Position numbers and translations under genes: made by a program | Origin: Pseudomonadota bacterium | Lineage (GTDB): Bacteria > Desulfobacterota > Desulfobulbia > Desulfobulbales > JAGXFP01 | Length of the DNA stretch: 64,000 nt | Reading direction: 5' to 3' | NCBI GenBank assembly: GCA_018823285.1 | Contig: JAHJIQ010000042.1 | Coordinates: forward strand, 1 to 64,000 | The notes under the pieces: generated by a model | What the model was told of the DNA's origin: nothing | Databases searched by the model: none | The model's input: the letters and a program-made list of their open reading frames with translations, nothing else | Shown here: in pieces, positions 25,977 through 34,746 of the stretch | Layout: each line of letters opens with the position of its first letter | Numbering within the stretch: the stretch's first letter is position 1

Positions 25977-26312
25977 TCAATGTGAATGTGCTGCTTGGTC
26001 AAGCTTATCCGCTACCCATTGGTTAATACTTTTCCCGCTCACTTCCGCAGCTTGAGCAACTGCCGCATGGACCTTTGGCGGGATACGCAGCATCAATTTA
26101 CCGGAAAATGGCTTTTGGGGTTGCTTGCCCGCTTTTTTGCATGTCTCCAGATAGTCGTCAACCGCCTCCGCAAATGCCATGCGTAATTCACTCACGGCTT
26201 CACCGTGAAAGCCGACAACATCACTAATACCTGCGATGTGGCCGATAAAGCAACTATCTTCATCACTGTATTCAATGCGGGCGCTATACCCTTTATGTTT
26301 CATCGTTTTCAT
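25977..26312 (-). CDS. hicB: HicB antitoxin with ribbon-helix-helix domain
   Basis: A 111-residue HicB. The N-terminal degraded RNase-H-like domain reads YSARIEYSDEDSCFIGHIAGISDVVGFHGEAVSEL, and the C-terminus (LMLRIPPKVHAAVAQAAEVSGKSINQWVADKL) is an RHH DNA-binding domain. It should neutralise HicA and autoregulate the operon. Its ATG overlaps the hicA stop by 4 bases, indicating translational coupling. Confidence 0.93.
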   Translation of the reverse strand: MKTMKHKGYSARIEYSDEDSCFIGHIAGISDVVGFHGEAVSELRMAFAEAVDDYLETCKKAGKQPQKPFSGKLMLRIPPKVHAAVAQAAEVSGKSINQWVADKLDQAAHSH

Positions 26313-26563
26313 GCCTTCACTCCTGCTTGTTTTAAAAAAGAACGTGCGTCCCTTACCTGGTAAGGTTTTGCTTCTTTGTGAGGATGTGGTCTGTGAAAAC
26401 TTACCACGACATCGTTTAAGACAAATCGAACTCGAGAACCATCCCCTTCTATCAATTTTGCACCTAACGCCAGAAACAGTGATTCCATCCGTTTAAAATC
26501 AAGGTTCATCGGAACTGGATTTGTGAAAATAGCTCGTAATGTACTTTGCTGTTTACTGTTCAT
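26309..26563 (-). CDS. hicA: HicA toxin (mRNA interferase)
   Basis: An 84-residue protein from ATG 26563 (MNSKQQSTLRAIF); an ATG at 26572 three codons upstream is also possible. It carries the HicA double-stranded-RNA-binding-like fold with DGSRVRFVLNDVVVSFHRPHPHKEAKPYQV, where the central His is the likely catalytic residue. HicA cleaves mRNA independently of ribosomes until bound by HicB. The upstream longer frame to 26710 is not supported by any protein feature. It is the first gene of hicAB. Confidence 0.9.
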   Translation of the reverse strand: MNSKQQSTLRAIFTNPVPMNLDFKRMESLFLALGAKLIEGDGSRVRFVLNDVVVSFHRPHPHKEAKPYQVRDARSFLKQAGVKA

Positions 26564-26931
26564 GTTTGGCATGATAGCAATAAATGATATCAGAATCAAG
26601 CTCGAGTCTTTGCGCTTTTCGTAAAAACCAGGACACTCCCCGGTTTCTAAAAAGTGAAAAAGGGGCACATCAGTATGCTTGGCTAGTAACAGTTTATTCC
26701 CCCCTGGCATTTAAGGAGTGAGGAGGGACATCCTTTAGTAATTCAGTTTGCTGCCGGATCACAATCAGCTCATTCTTTCCAATGCCATTCAGATTATCCG
26801 TTGAGGGCGGAGAATTAAGACCATGAATTCTCTAGGTTGAACATCTACAGTCCAGACTCCACCCTTGTCGCCCGTTCCCCACCAGAGGGGGCAACAAGGG
26901 TTTTCATGGAGTGAGGTATTTTCAGGTCAGA

Positions 26932-27501
26932 TCAGTGGATGCGTGACTTTTCACTGCCTGCTGATGTTTCCCGGGTAACGGTCATCTCGGACATCTTCTC
27001 TTCCGGGCTATTTTTCGGGATGAGAAACATCTCATACTCCAAGGTATTGTCGTCCACAAACCTGGTGACACTACGCCAGGTCACGTGACCTTTGTCCGGA
27101 TCGTCATAACTGCTCTCCTGGGTGATGGTCTTACCGTCGCTTCCGATAACACCTTCGAAATAATAGATGCCGGTGCTCATGGTGTCGATCCAGATCGACT
27201 CAAAACGCTCTTTCTGGTTGTCGAAACCGATGAGATTGATGCCGGAGAAGGGTTCTCCCATCATCTCGCCGGTGTACTCCTGTTGAAGGTATCTCCCGCC
27301 CAGGATCATCGTCTGTACGCAGGTGCCGGAAGTCTCTACCGGCGGCTGATCACCTCCCATCCAGGCCCTGGTATGGGTGACCCAGTGGCCTTCCAGTCCG
27401 GCCAGGAGCTTATGCGGAGCTCCGGGGGTGGCCATTTTCTTGAAGTTTTCCATCATGGATTGGATATCCGTCTTGCCTTGCAGGTTCTTTTCAGTCGTCA
27501 T
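26932..27501 (-). CDS. DUF1579 domain protein
   Basis: A 189-residue cytosolic protein matching the DUF1579 family: HKLLAGLEGHWVTHTRAWMGGDQPPVETSG, GGRYLQQEYTGEMMGEPFSGINLIGFDNQKERFESIWIDTMSTG and the late YEMFLIPKNSPEEKMSEMTVTR segment. The predicted fold is a beta-barrel, lipocalin-like. The start at 27501 has GGAGG 8 bases upstream, so the frame to 27552 is too long. No neighbours on the same strand; function unknown. Confidence 0.85.
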   Translation of the reverse strand: MTTEKNLQGKTDIQSMMENFKKMATPGAPHKLLAGLEGHWVTHTRAWMGGDQPPVETSGTCVQTMILGGRYLQQEYTGEMMGEPFSGINLIGFDNQKERFESIWIDTMSTGIYYFEGVIGSDGKTITQESSYDDPDKGHVTWRSVTRFVDDNTLEYEMFLIPKNSPEEKMSEMTVTRETSAGSEKSRIH

Positions 27502-28233
27502 ATCACACCTCCTGTCATTGTCACCAATCGCGGCGAATCTGCCGGGGTGCATGAGGAGAATTAAGATGAATTTCTTCTTTCCTTCTACCTGTTGAAAAAA
27601 GTATTCACTTCCCGGTTCCGACGCCAGATCTAAATAGCTTGTTGCGCGAGCATCCAGGTCATAAAGGAGACTTTTCAGAGGGTCGGTGATGGATCATAAT
27701 GGGGAATGGACATGTTTTGTAATCATGAAGATCGCAAAGATTTTAGAAGGGTACCGGGGTTGACATTTTGACATTTGTTTCATTGCGCTATCGAAGGAAA
27801 AGCAAAGGGGGCACCTTCATTGCCATCTCCGGAAAAGTCATGACTGATTGATCCGGAATGCGTGCCGAAAAAGCCAGCCATGAATCCGTGAGCGTTTGAG
27901 AACGGAGCAGACCCAAGGCGACCAGGAATTTGCAACCAACCCGTCTTGATGATGGAAATCTTCTCCGCCCTCTCCTGCCTCATCGCCGCAGGCGCTTATT
28001 TGAAATTTCAGCCTGCTTCACACCGCCCCTCTTCCGGAATAGATCTTTCCCTTGCAACCGCAAATCATTACGTTGACATTTTCCAGGAACTTGTGCGAAT
28101 ATCATAAGTAATGATTTTTTACGCAGGGACAGGGAGTTGAGAACCCTTCCGTGAAAGAGCGAAGAGGACAACTGTGGAATATGTCGGATGGCATAATCGA
28201 CCAGCCATGAATCCTCAATAAATTTACGCAGAA
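27502..28233. other. 730-bp region without a supported gene
   Basis: Two minus-strand frames (27780-27983 and 27980-28171) show no recognisable protein features or ribosome sites. The region may contain the divergent promoters for the DUF1579 and PAS genes or an unrecognised small RNA, but no structure stood out. Confidence 0.5.
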
Positions 28234-29385
28234 ATGATCAGACAACCCGGGATGAGTACCCCTCAAGGTCAGATGACAAAGCTGAAAGATTTAGGAAATG
28301 CTTTGCAGGATTGCGAAAGGAGATATGACGAACTCCTGCGGGCGGTCACCGATTATACCTATACCGTGACAGTTGAGAATGGGGCCGCCGTTAAAACAGT
28401 CCATAGTGAAGCCTGTGTCGGGGTGACCGGATTTGCCTCGGCCGAATATGATGCGCAACCCTATCTCTGGCTGGATATGATTCACCCGGAAGACAGGGAT
28501 GTGGTTCTGCGACAGACCGCCGACATCCTGGCCGGACAGGACTCTTCGATCCTTGAACACCGGATCCGCCACAAGGACGGATCGATCAGATGGATCCAGA
28601 ACACCCTGCTGCGCCGCCATGACCCGAATTTTAAACTCATCGCCTATGACGGCCTGATTCGGGATATCACGCAAAGAAAAAATGATGAGGCGATCATTTC
28701 CGAGCGGACCAGCGAGCTTGAACGGATCAATGAAGAGTTGCGGCTGGAGATTATCGAACGGCAGGAGGCGGAAAAAGCCCTCCAGGAAAGCGAAAACAAA
28801 CTGAAGAATATCTTCAACACCTCCATTCCAATCTGCATCACCAACACCGACTACCAGATCATCTTGTCCAACGAGGCATACAAAAATCTGCATCATCTGA
28901 ATGAGCAATGTGAGTATCCGGTGAAGTGTTTCGATTCACGCCCGGGACCGACCTGCATGACCGATGCCTGCCCGATGATTAAAATCGCCGGTGGTGAAAG
29001 GGAAGTGCTTTGTGAATCGACAAAAATAAATGATGACGGCAGCAAACAATATTTCATCGTCACCGCCCGGCCGTTCCTCGACCGGAAGGGCCGACTGATC
29101 GGGATGATCGAATGCTTTCAGGAAATTACCGAAAGAAAAACCGCGGAAATTGAACGGGATAAACTCATTGAGGAATTGCAGACCGCTTTATCCGAGATCA
29201 AAACCTTAAGAGGGATCCTGCCGATCTGTTCCTACTGCAAAAATATCCGCAATGATGAAGGATATTATGAACAGATCGAAGGGTATATCCACAAACATTC
29301 CGGGGTGGATTTCAGCCATACGATCTGCCCCGAATGCTACAAGAAAGAACTGCAAAGAATAGAGGCGCACAAGAAAAAGATTTGA
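28234..29385 (+). CDS. Tandem PAS sensor protein with C-terminal CxxC motif
   Basis: A 383-residue soluble protein with two PAS domains (about 30-150 and 195-310) joined by a coiled coil (SERTSELERINEELRLEIIERQEAEKAL). The first is PAS_3-like (WLDMIHPEDRD, RHKDGSIRWIQN). The second has a Cys cluster (CFDSRPGPTC, ACPMIK). The C-terminus has GILPICSYCKNIRNDEGYYEQIEGYI and FSHTICPECYKKEL, a tail often seen on PAS or receiver proteins and a likely metal or redox site. There is no kinase or GGDEF output, so it may act through protein interaction. The start could also be ATG 28252 or 28276. Confidence 0.85.
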   Translation: MIRQPGMSTPQGQMTKLKDLGNALQDCERRYDELLRAVTDYTYTVTVENGAAVKTVHSEACVGVTGFASAEYDAQPYLWLDMIHPEDRDVVLRQTADILAGQDSSILEHRIRHKDGSIRWIQNTLLRRHDPNFKLIAYDGLIRDITQRKNDEAIISERTSELERINEELRLEIIERQEAEKALQESENKLKNIFNTSIPICITNTDYQIILSNEAYKNLHHLNEQCEYPVKCFDSRPGPTCMTDACPMIKIAGGEREVLCESTKINDDGSKQYFIVTARPFLDRKGRLIGMIECFQEITERKTAEIERDKLIEELQTALSEIKTLRGILPICSYCKNIRNDEGYYEQIEGYIHKHSGVDFSHTICPECYKKELQRIEAHKKKI

Positions 29386-29556
29386 TTCCGCCAACCGCCT
29401 GGGCAAAGGGTTGATTCCTGACCGCGGCCTGTAACTTTCCCGTCGGTCTCAGGGGAAATCAGAGGGGATCCGACCTCTCCTGCCAAGGATCCTGCACCCG
29501 ATATCGATAATGATCCTCCTGTAAAATCCGCACGAAGGACGGCGCTTGGCAGATCG

Positions 29557-30045
29557 TTATTCAATAATCATCACCGCGCAGTGTGAGGCATGGTGGAGGA
29601 GTTTGCTTGAGGTGGAACCGAAGATGAACTCTTCGTTATGGGTGAGTCCTCGCCGGCCTGCTACCACGATACAGCAGCGCAACCGCGCCTGTTCTTCCAG
29701 GATTGCGTCACCGATGGAAACGCACTGCCGGACGGAGAGCCGCGTATCGATCCGGTTTTCCGGAAAACCCGCGTCCTGCAGGATTTTGTGGTAATCGGCA
29801 AGGGCCTTTTCCACGGTCAGTTTTTTTTCTTGCAGCCAACTCACGCGTTCCGCATCGTTCGGGAAATAATCCTCGGACGGTTCCGGGATGATCGAGAGCA
29901 GGGTGACGAACACATCCCGGTAGTCCCCGAAAAAATCAGCCACATACATCACCGCCCTTCGTGAGTTGTCGGATTCGTCAACGGCCAGCAGCAGATGCCG
30001 CTCCCGGTCTCTCCGGGCAAGATCGGTAAAGTTGTCCTCGCTCAT
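29557..30045 (-). CDS. Universal stress protein (UspA family)
   Basis: A 162-residue Usp domain protein: LLLAVDESDNSRRAVMYVADFF at the N-terminus and the ATP-binding signature VAGRRGLTHNEEFIFGSTSSKLL near the C-terminus (G-x2-G-x9-G-[ST] type). ATP binding is therefore likely. Its start overlaps the stop of the kinase-like gene by 4 bases (ATGA), so the two are translated together. Usp proteins of this kind are often phosphorylated or bind kinases. Confidence 0.93.
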   Translation of the reverse strand: MSEDNFTDLARRDRERHLLLAVDESDNSRRAVMYVADFFGDYRDVFVTLLSIIPEPSEDYFPNDAERVSWLQEKKLTVEKALADYHKILQDAGFPENRIDTRLSVRQCVSIGDAILEEQARLRCCIVVAGRRGLTHNEEFIFGSTSSKLLHHASHCAVMIIE

Positions 30046-31040
30046 GACGTCCTCCCTGTCAGTGAAACCAGATCGGCCCGGGCCCTTGCCAGGTCATCGA
30101 GCATCTGGTCCGTGGTTTCATAGAATATGTTTGCCCCTCTGGAAAAATGGAGCAGAATCCGGTTCAGGGACTCCGGAACATACGGATAGATCTTCCGTAG
30201 ATTTGCCACCCTGTTCTTGTACGAGATGTTCAGGTCTTCGCCCCACAGGGTATCAAAGAGTTCCTTCTGATCATGGTAAAGGTCCGCAACCAGAACGTCG
30301 CCGCGTCCGGTCAGGAAGATCAGAATATTGCCGAGTCCCTGCAGGTCGAAGCTGAACAAGGACTCGCCGTGCATGAAGTTGTAGTCGAAGTCGATCCAGC
30401 GGTTGATGTTCAGCTCCCGGTCGCGGATGATGTGGTCGCGCCTGATGTCGCCGTGTTTTTCCCCGTGGTCATGGAGAAATTTGATCGCTTCGACCAGCTG
30501 GATGTATTCGTTCAGGACCTGGGGGAAATAATGGTGGAAATAGTCGTGATGATCTTCGCCGTAGCCGGTGATGAGTTCGTCGTAGCGGCGGCCGTAGATG
30601 TAATCAAGGATGCGGACATTGTTGCCGGCCGCATCGAGGACCCAGCGACCGTGCATGAAATTGTCGTGATTGCGGACCAGATCCAGGATGCGGCCCTCTT
30701 TTTTCGGGCTGCGGAAGCATTTGATGACGACCTCGCCGATCTTCGTCTCGAATTCTTCATGGAACACGAGTTTGAGGATTCTGGTCGCGCCGTCGGTGAG
30801 ATCGATGGCCCGGCGGACCCAGTATTTCGGCTCATCGTCCAGGCCGAATCTCCCTTCCTTCTCATACCCCTTGACCAAAAAAGGCGTGTCGCCGAGCAGG
30901 ACCACGTCATTATATTCGACCCGGATGAAATCGCTGGTGTCGGTGATGACCTTGAACCTGTCCGGTATCCTTTTGGGATCGGTGTGACGGGCCATGAGCT
31001 CGCGGAGCACAGCTCTGGAGAATGTTGTCGATTCGTCCAT
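30042..31040 (-). CDS. Protein-kinase-like protein coupled to Usp
   Basis: A 332-residue protein with eukaryotic-like kinase fold features: a beta-rich N-lobe with VVIKCFRSPKKEGRILDLV, a hinge region, the catalytic-loop-like HGEKHGDIRRDHIIRD (Asp in HGD) and a Mg-binding-like WIDFDYNF in place of DFG. The C-lobe is shorter than in Hanks kinases, so it could be a Ser/Thr kinase or an aminoglycoside-phosphotransferase-like small-molecule kinase. No TM segment. It overlaps the usp gene by 4 bases, and a phosphatase gene lies upstream on the same strand. Together they suggest a reversible phosphorylation switch; this is inference. Confidence 0.75.
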   Translation of the reverse strand: MDESTTFSRAVLRELMARHTDPKRIPDRFKVITDTSDFIRVEYNDVVLLGDTPFLVKGYEKEGRFGLDDEPKYWVRRAIDLTDGATRILKLVFHEEFETKIGEVVIKCFRSPKKEGRILDLVRNHDNFMHGRWVLDAAGNNVRILDYIYGRRYDELITGYGEDHHDYFHHYFPQVLNEYIQLVEAIKFLHDHGEKHGDIRRDHIIRDRELNINRWIDFDYNFMHGESLFSFDLQGLGNILIFLTGRGDVLVADLYHDQKELFDTLWGEDLNISYKNRVANLRKIYPYVPESLNRILLHFSRGANIFYETTDQMLDDLARARADLVSLTGRTS

Positions 31041-31222
31041 GGGGATACCATCCTTTGTTTATGGTATCACCGACGCCGGGGGGGAATGCAAAGTTTTTCT
31101 TGGTGTATCGGGAGGCGCGATGGTGTCAGGGAGACTGAGCGCACCATCGGGGAAGGTTCCGGTTTGATATCGATCATCCGGTGGGTGTCGGTCGGGGCCT
31201 GCTGTGAGCCTGTGGGAAAGAG

Positions 31223-31924
31223 CTATCGGATCTCGAATAATGGTGGTGAAGAGTCACGCCCGTCGCTGAAGGTGGAATGGATTTCGGCGAACCCCCGGTT
31301 TGTCACGGAAGGATGGACATCCGGGCTGGGGGAGCTGGCAGTGTAGGAAATGAGGGCGTCCGTCCCTGCAGATGAATCCAGTAATTTTCTGATCCTGTCC
31401 TGGTCCAGATTTTCAATCAGTCCCACCAGACCGGGATATATTTTCGCGTGATAGCCATAGCCGCCGTGGGTCATCTCATCCAATGCCCGGGACTTGGACC
31501 AGTTGTTGAAAATGATCCGGTAGGCGGCAATCATGACTCCTGTCCTGTCCGAACCATGCCAGCAGTGGATCAGGATCGGGCCTTTCCTGTTCTTGATAAT
31601 CCGCAACGCCTCGATGATCTGTTCTTCCGTGATATTCCCGGTGTTGATTTTTATCCGGTGAAGCAGGAAATTTTCATCGGCCAGGTCATCCGTATCACTG
31701 TGGTATTCCCTCAAGTTCAGAACTTCCCTGATGCCAAGGGCAAGAAGGTCGCTGATGTCTTCCTCGCCGGGTTGTTCCGAGCGGAAGACCCCTTCGTCCA
31801 CCGCGTGCAGATTTTCTAAATTGGTGCCGATGATCGGCCGGGCCCATGTTTCAGGCCTGATCCGGGGATTCGCGTAACAGATGGACGAGATGAGGAGAAA
31901 AAAGAGCAGGAGGTATATTTTCAT
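31223..31924 (-). CDS. Exported dual-specificity protein phosphatase
   Basis: A 233-residue cysteine phosphatase. The signature HCWHGSDRTGVM is the HCx5R loop of dual-specificity/tyrosine phosphatases, and a general-acid Asp may lie in the LREYHSDTDD region. The N-terminus (KIYLLLFFLLISSICYA) is a Sec signal peptide, so it acts outside the cytoplasm. The ATG at 31924 has GGAGAA upstream; a second ATG at 31939 gives five extra residues. The kinase-Usp pair is 180 bp downstream on the same strand; however, export makes direct dephosphorylation of cytosolic Usp unlikely. Element A copy 2 lies directly upstream. Confidence 0.88.
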   Translation of the reverse strand: MKIYLLLFFLLISSICYANPRIRPETWARPIIGTNLENLHAVDEGVFRSEQPGEEDISDLLALGIREVLNLREYHSDTDDLADENFLLHRIKINTGNITEEQIIEALRIIKNRKGPILIHCWHGSDRTGVMIAAYRIIFNNWSKSRALDEMTHGGYGYHAKIYPGLVGLIENLDQDRIRKLLDSSAGTDALISYTASSPSPDVHPSVTNRGFAEIHSTFSDGRDSSPPLFEIR

Positions 31925-31933
31925 AGTGACATT

Positions 31934-32088
31934 CTCCATGATGAGAATCCAGAAGCCAGAATGACTGATTTTAAAGCTTTTCTCCTGGATTCAGACTCCT
32001 GGCTTCTGGATTCTGGTGGAATACAGGCACGAACAAATCGCTAAAACCCCTTTATTGTCGGGATATCAACCAAACTCAGAAAGTTGAG
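31934..32088 (+). repeat. Element A, copy 2
   Basis: AGAAGCC heptads, GACTGATTTTAAAGCTTTTC, then CTCCTGGCTTCTGG heptads (inverted arm), TACAGGCACGAACAAATCGC, TTTATTGTCGGGATAT and CTCAGAAAGTTGAG. It fills the whole gap between hupE and the phosphatase gene. Confidence 0.9.
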
Positions 32089-32673
32089 TCAGTATTTACT
32101 CAGAATGTAGACGATGTGCACTCCGATCCCTGCGATGCCTGCGCCGATGTAGCGAAGTGTCGCCGACCCCGTTGCGGTTTTACCCGAAACAATGCCGATC
32201 AGCACCCCGGCGATGTGGATGCCCGCGGTCCCCGAGAGAAATCCTGTTGCGTAGATGATCGGGGTGACGATGGTCGGCATTTCGGTGCCGTGGGCGTGGC
32301 CGTGGAAGAGGGCGAAAAAACCGACAAAGAGCATGGCCCAGACCTGCGGCAGTTTCTTCTCGAGAGCGAGCGCGATGCCGAGAACCAGGACCGAGATCGC
32401 GATACCGTATTCCACCCCGGGGACGTTGATGTTCCGGGTGCCGATCATTGCGCCGACCGCCATTACCGCGACAAAAGTCGAGGGGACGGTCCAGATGGCC
32501 CGGCCGCCCATCTGGGCGCTTAAGATGCCGACACTGAGCATCGCCAGCAGATGATCGAAACCGAGCACCGGGTGGGTGAGTCCGGAGAGAAAGCTGCCGT
32601 CGCTTCCCATGGTATGGGCGAAAGCGGGGGTGGGCAGGAGAATGGTGGTGAGGATGATGATGAGCGTTCTCAT
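32089..32673 (-). CDS. hupE: HupE/UreJ family metal permease
   Basis: A 194-residue membrane protein with a cleavable-type N-terminus (LLPTPAFAH), the family signature HPVLGFDHLLAMLSVG and about six TM helices. HupE/UreJ proteins carry Ni2+ (or Co2+) for hydrogenase or urease maturation; a later HGHAHGTEM segment offers more metal ligands. The start at 32673 has AGGG upstream. The in-frame extension to 32793 runs through REP-like element D3 and is not coding. Stop codon directly borders element A copy 2. No hydrogenase genes are in view. Confidence 0.9.
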   Translation of the reverse strand: MRTLIIILTTILLPTPAFAHTMGSDGSFLSGLTHPVLGFDHLLAMLSVGILSAQMGGRAIWTVPSTFVAVMAVGAMIGTRNINVPGVEYGIAISVLVLGIALALEKKLPQVWAMLFVGFFALFHGHAHGTEMPTIVTPIIYATGFLSGTAGIHIAGVLIGIVSGKTATGSATLRYIGAGIAGIGVHIVYILSKY

Positions 32674-32754
32674 GATTTTCCCTGTTGCTTGAAGATGGAT
32701 TGCCGAGTTCGCAAAAAGTCGGGAGAGATGACCGGCGTGATCTTCGACATGCTT

Positions 32755-32880
32755 ACCCTTCGACAAGCTCAGGGTGAGCGGAATGACAATCACCAGACAA
32801 AACCGCTCATCCTGAGCCAGTCGAAGGATCTACCTGAGCCAGTTAACCCCCCGCTCATCCTGAGCCTGTCGAAGGATGGG
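32755..32880. repeat. REP-like palindromic element D3 (double)
   Basis: CCTTCGACAAGCTCAGGGTGAGCGG, then two inverted arms CGCTCATCCTGAGCCAGTCGAAGGAT and CGCTCATCCTGAGCCTGTCGAAGGAT shown as adjacent units, upstream of hupE. Confidence 0.85.
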
Positions 32881-32903
32881 TTTTTTGACCTTTTGCGAGT
32901 TTG

Positions 32904-33653
32904 TCATGTCTTGATTCTCGTCTGTTTTTCGGAGAGGGAAACTTCAGCCTCCGAAGGCCTTACATAGATCGGGACCATGGTAGCCGGGTCGCCGATTTTG
33001 TCATCCTGAAAATATCCCGAACCGATCATCCCGACGGTTGCTGCCCGGGGCATGAAGGAAGCGACCGGAGCGGGCAGGTATTTCCCGCCAAGCTCCCTGC
33101 GGAAGAGTTCCCCGTACACCTCGGTGCCGTTGCCGATAAAGAGGGTTGGAGACTCGATCATCCCGGTCAGGTCTCCGGGGTGGATGACCAGGTATTCACC
33201 GGCCAGCGCCGGGCGTCCGTCGCTGTCGCATTTGTACAAAGCACAGTAGATTTCGTTTTTCCGGGCATCGATCACCGGGCAGATCATGGTCCCCGGCTGC
33301 CCGGTCATCTGCAGGGCCAGCGCGTCGAGAGTCGGGACGCCGACCAGGGGGATCTCGCAGGCCATCGAAAATCCCTTGGCGGTGCTGAGCCCGATCCGCA
33401 ACCCGGTAAAGCTGCCGGGCCCGAGGCTCACCGCGATACAGTCGAGGTCAACCCACTCGACCCCGCACTCGCGCATCACATACTCAATCTGGCTGGTGAT
33501 TCTGCGGGAATGGGTGGTTGTGGAGTTGATCGTGTTTTCGGCCAGACAGACATCCCCGGCAAGCAGGGCGACGCTGCCGCACTGGGTGGCGGTCTCGATG
33601 GCAAGCACTTTCGGGCCGGGATCTCTGCCCTGATCAGGTCTCTTTACGGTCAT
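32904..33653 (-). CDS. tsaB: TsaB, tRNA threonylcarbamoyladenosine biosynthesis
   Basis: A 249-residue TsaB of the ASKHA fold: LAIETATQCGSVALL, THSRRITSQIEYVM, the VSLGPGSFTGLRIGLSTAKG signature and PVIDARKNEIYCALY. It partners TsaD and TsaE to make t6A37 in ANN-decoding tRNAs. The start at 33653 is preferred (GGAG upstream), as the frame to 33713 overlaps rseP. It is the last gene of the rpsB-tsf-pyrH-frr-uppS-cdsA-dxr-rseP-tsaB run, 16 bases after rseP. Confidence 0.94.
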   Translation of the reverse strand: MTVKRPDQGRDPGPKVLAIETATQCGSVALLAGDVCLAENTINSTTTHSRRITSQIEYVMRECGVEWVDLDCIAVSLGPGSFTGLRIGLSTAKGFSMACEIPLVGVPTLDALALQMTGQPGTMICPVIDARKNEIYCALYKCDSDGRPALAGEYLVIHPGDLTGMIESPTLFIGNGTEVYGELFRRELGGKYLPAPVASFMPRAATVGMIGSGYFQDDKIGDPATMVPIYVRPSEAEVSLSEKQTRIKT

Positions 33654-33669
33654 GGTCAGCTTGCTCCGG

Positions 33670-34746
33670 TCAACCGGTAGTGAAAACTCTGACCAGATCA
33701 TTATAAAAAACAAAGACCATCAGCGAGGCAAGAATGACCAGGCCGAACTGCTGACAGATTTCCTGGGCCCGCAGTGAAACGGGTTTGCGCCTGATGGCTT
33801 CGTAGGTGAAGAACATCAAGTGGCCGCCGTCTAAAATCGGGATCGGGAAGAGGTTCAGGATTCCCAGATTGACGCTGATCAGCCCCATGAAATAGATGAG
33901 ATTCATCCAGCCTGCTTCCATCTGCTTGCCGGCAAGCTGGGCGATGAGAATCGGGCCGCCGAGTTCGCTGGCCGGGATGACCGACTGGATCATCTTGACG
34001 ATCCCGAGCAGGGTCAGATAGATGAAACCCCAAGTCTGGTTGAAACCGGCAAAAATGGCCTCGATAATGGAAATCTTTTCATAGGTGACTTCATCGCTGC
34101 GGACGATTCCCAGCATGTATCTTTTCTCAACCTCTTCTCCGAACAGGTTGCGGCTCGGCAGGATCTCGGGGGTGGCGGTGATCGTGAGTTTTTCTCCCTT
34201 CCGTTCAAGAAGAATGGTCACCGGCTCACCCTTGCTGTGGCTGATAATATCGGAGACATCGGTCCAGCTCATGGTGTCCTGATCGTTCAGGGAAAGAATC
34301 CGGTCTCCCGGTTCGATGCCCGCCCGGCTGGCCGGAGATTCGGCGGTGATCCCGCCGATCACCGTATTGTCAACCGGGGTGGGAAGACCGGCGATGGCGA
34401 AAATCATAAAAAAGAGAAAGACCGCGAACAGGAGGTTGAACAAAGGCCCGCCGAAAACAATGAGAAAACGCTGCCAGACCGGTTTGTCGGAAAAAGAGCG
34501 GGCCTTGTCCTCGGGAGCTACTTCCTCGCTTGGCTGCTCGCCGAGCATTTTCACATAGCCGCCCAGCGGAAAGGCGCTGAGCAGATACTCGGTTTCACCG
34601 GCAAAAAAGCCGGTGACTTTGGGGCCGAAACCGAGGGAGAATTTCAGGACTTTGACCCGGAAGAGTTTGGCGAAGAGGAAATGGCCGAATTCATGAACGA
34701 AGATGAGCAGGCCAAGGACGATGATAAAAGAGATCACTGAATTCAT
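33670..34746 (-). CDS. rseP: RseP site-2 metalloprotease
   Basis: A 358-residue intramembrane zinc protease: the first TM holds HEFGH (H18, E19, H22), a PDZ domain lies near 110-200 (GIEPGDRILSLNDQ), and a late TM carries ILDGGHLMFF with the third zinc ligand. It completes regulated intramembrane proteolysis of anti-sigma factors (RseA type) and can clear signal peptides. Following dxr, its place in the operon is conserved in proteobacteria. One PDZ domain is seen where E. coli has two. Confidence 0.95.
   Translation of the reverse strand: MNSVISFIIVLGLLIFVHEFGHFLFAKLFRVKVLKFSLGFGPKVTGFFAGETEYLLSAFPLGGYVKMLGEQPSEEVAPEDKARSFSDKPVWQRFLIVFGGPLFNLLFAVFLFFMIFAIAGLPTPVDNTVIGGITAESPASRAGIEPGDRILSLNDQDTMSWTDVSDIISHSKGEPVTILLERKGEKLTITATPEILPSRNLFGEEVEKRYMLGIVRSDEVTYEKISIIEAIFAGFNQTWGFIYLTLLGIVKMIQSVIPASELGGPILIAQLAGKQMEAGWMNLIYFMGLISVNLGILNLFPIPILDGGHLMFFTYEAIRRKPVSLRAQEICQQFGLVILASLMVFVFYNDLVRVFTTG

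Noticed and set aside
27780..28171. Two small minus-strand frames in the 27.5-28.2 kb gap
   Set aside because: No ribosome site, no motifs and biased composition; left as non-coding.
30273..31346. 357-codon plus-strand frame opposite the kinase-like gene
   Set aside because: The minus strand has ordered kinase motifs and a 4-bp overlap with usp; the plus frame has no features.
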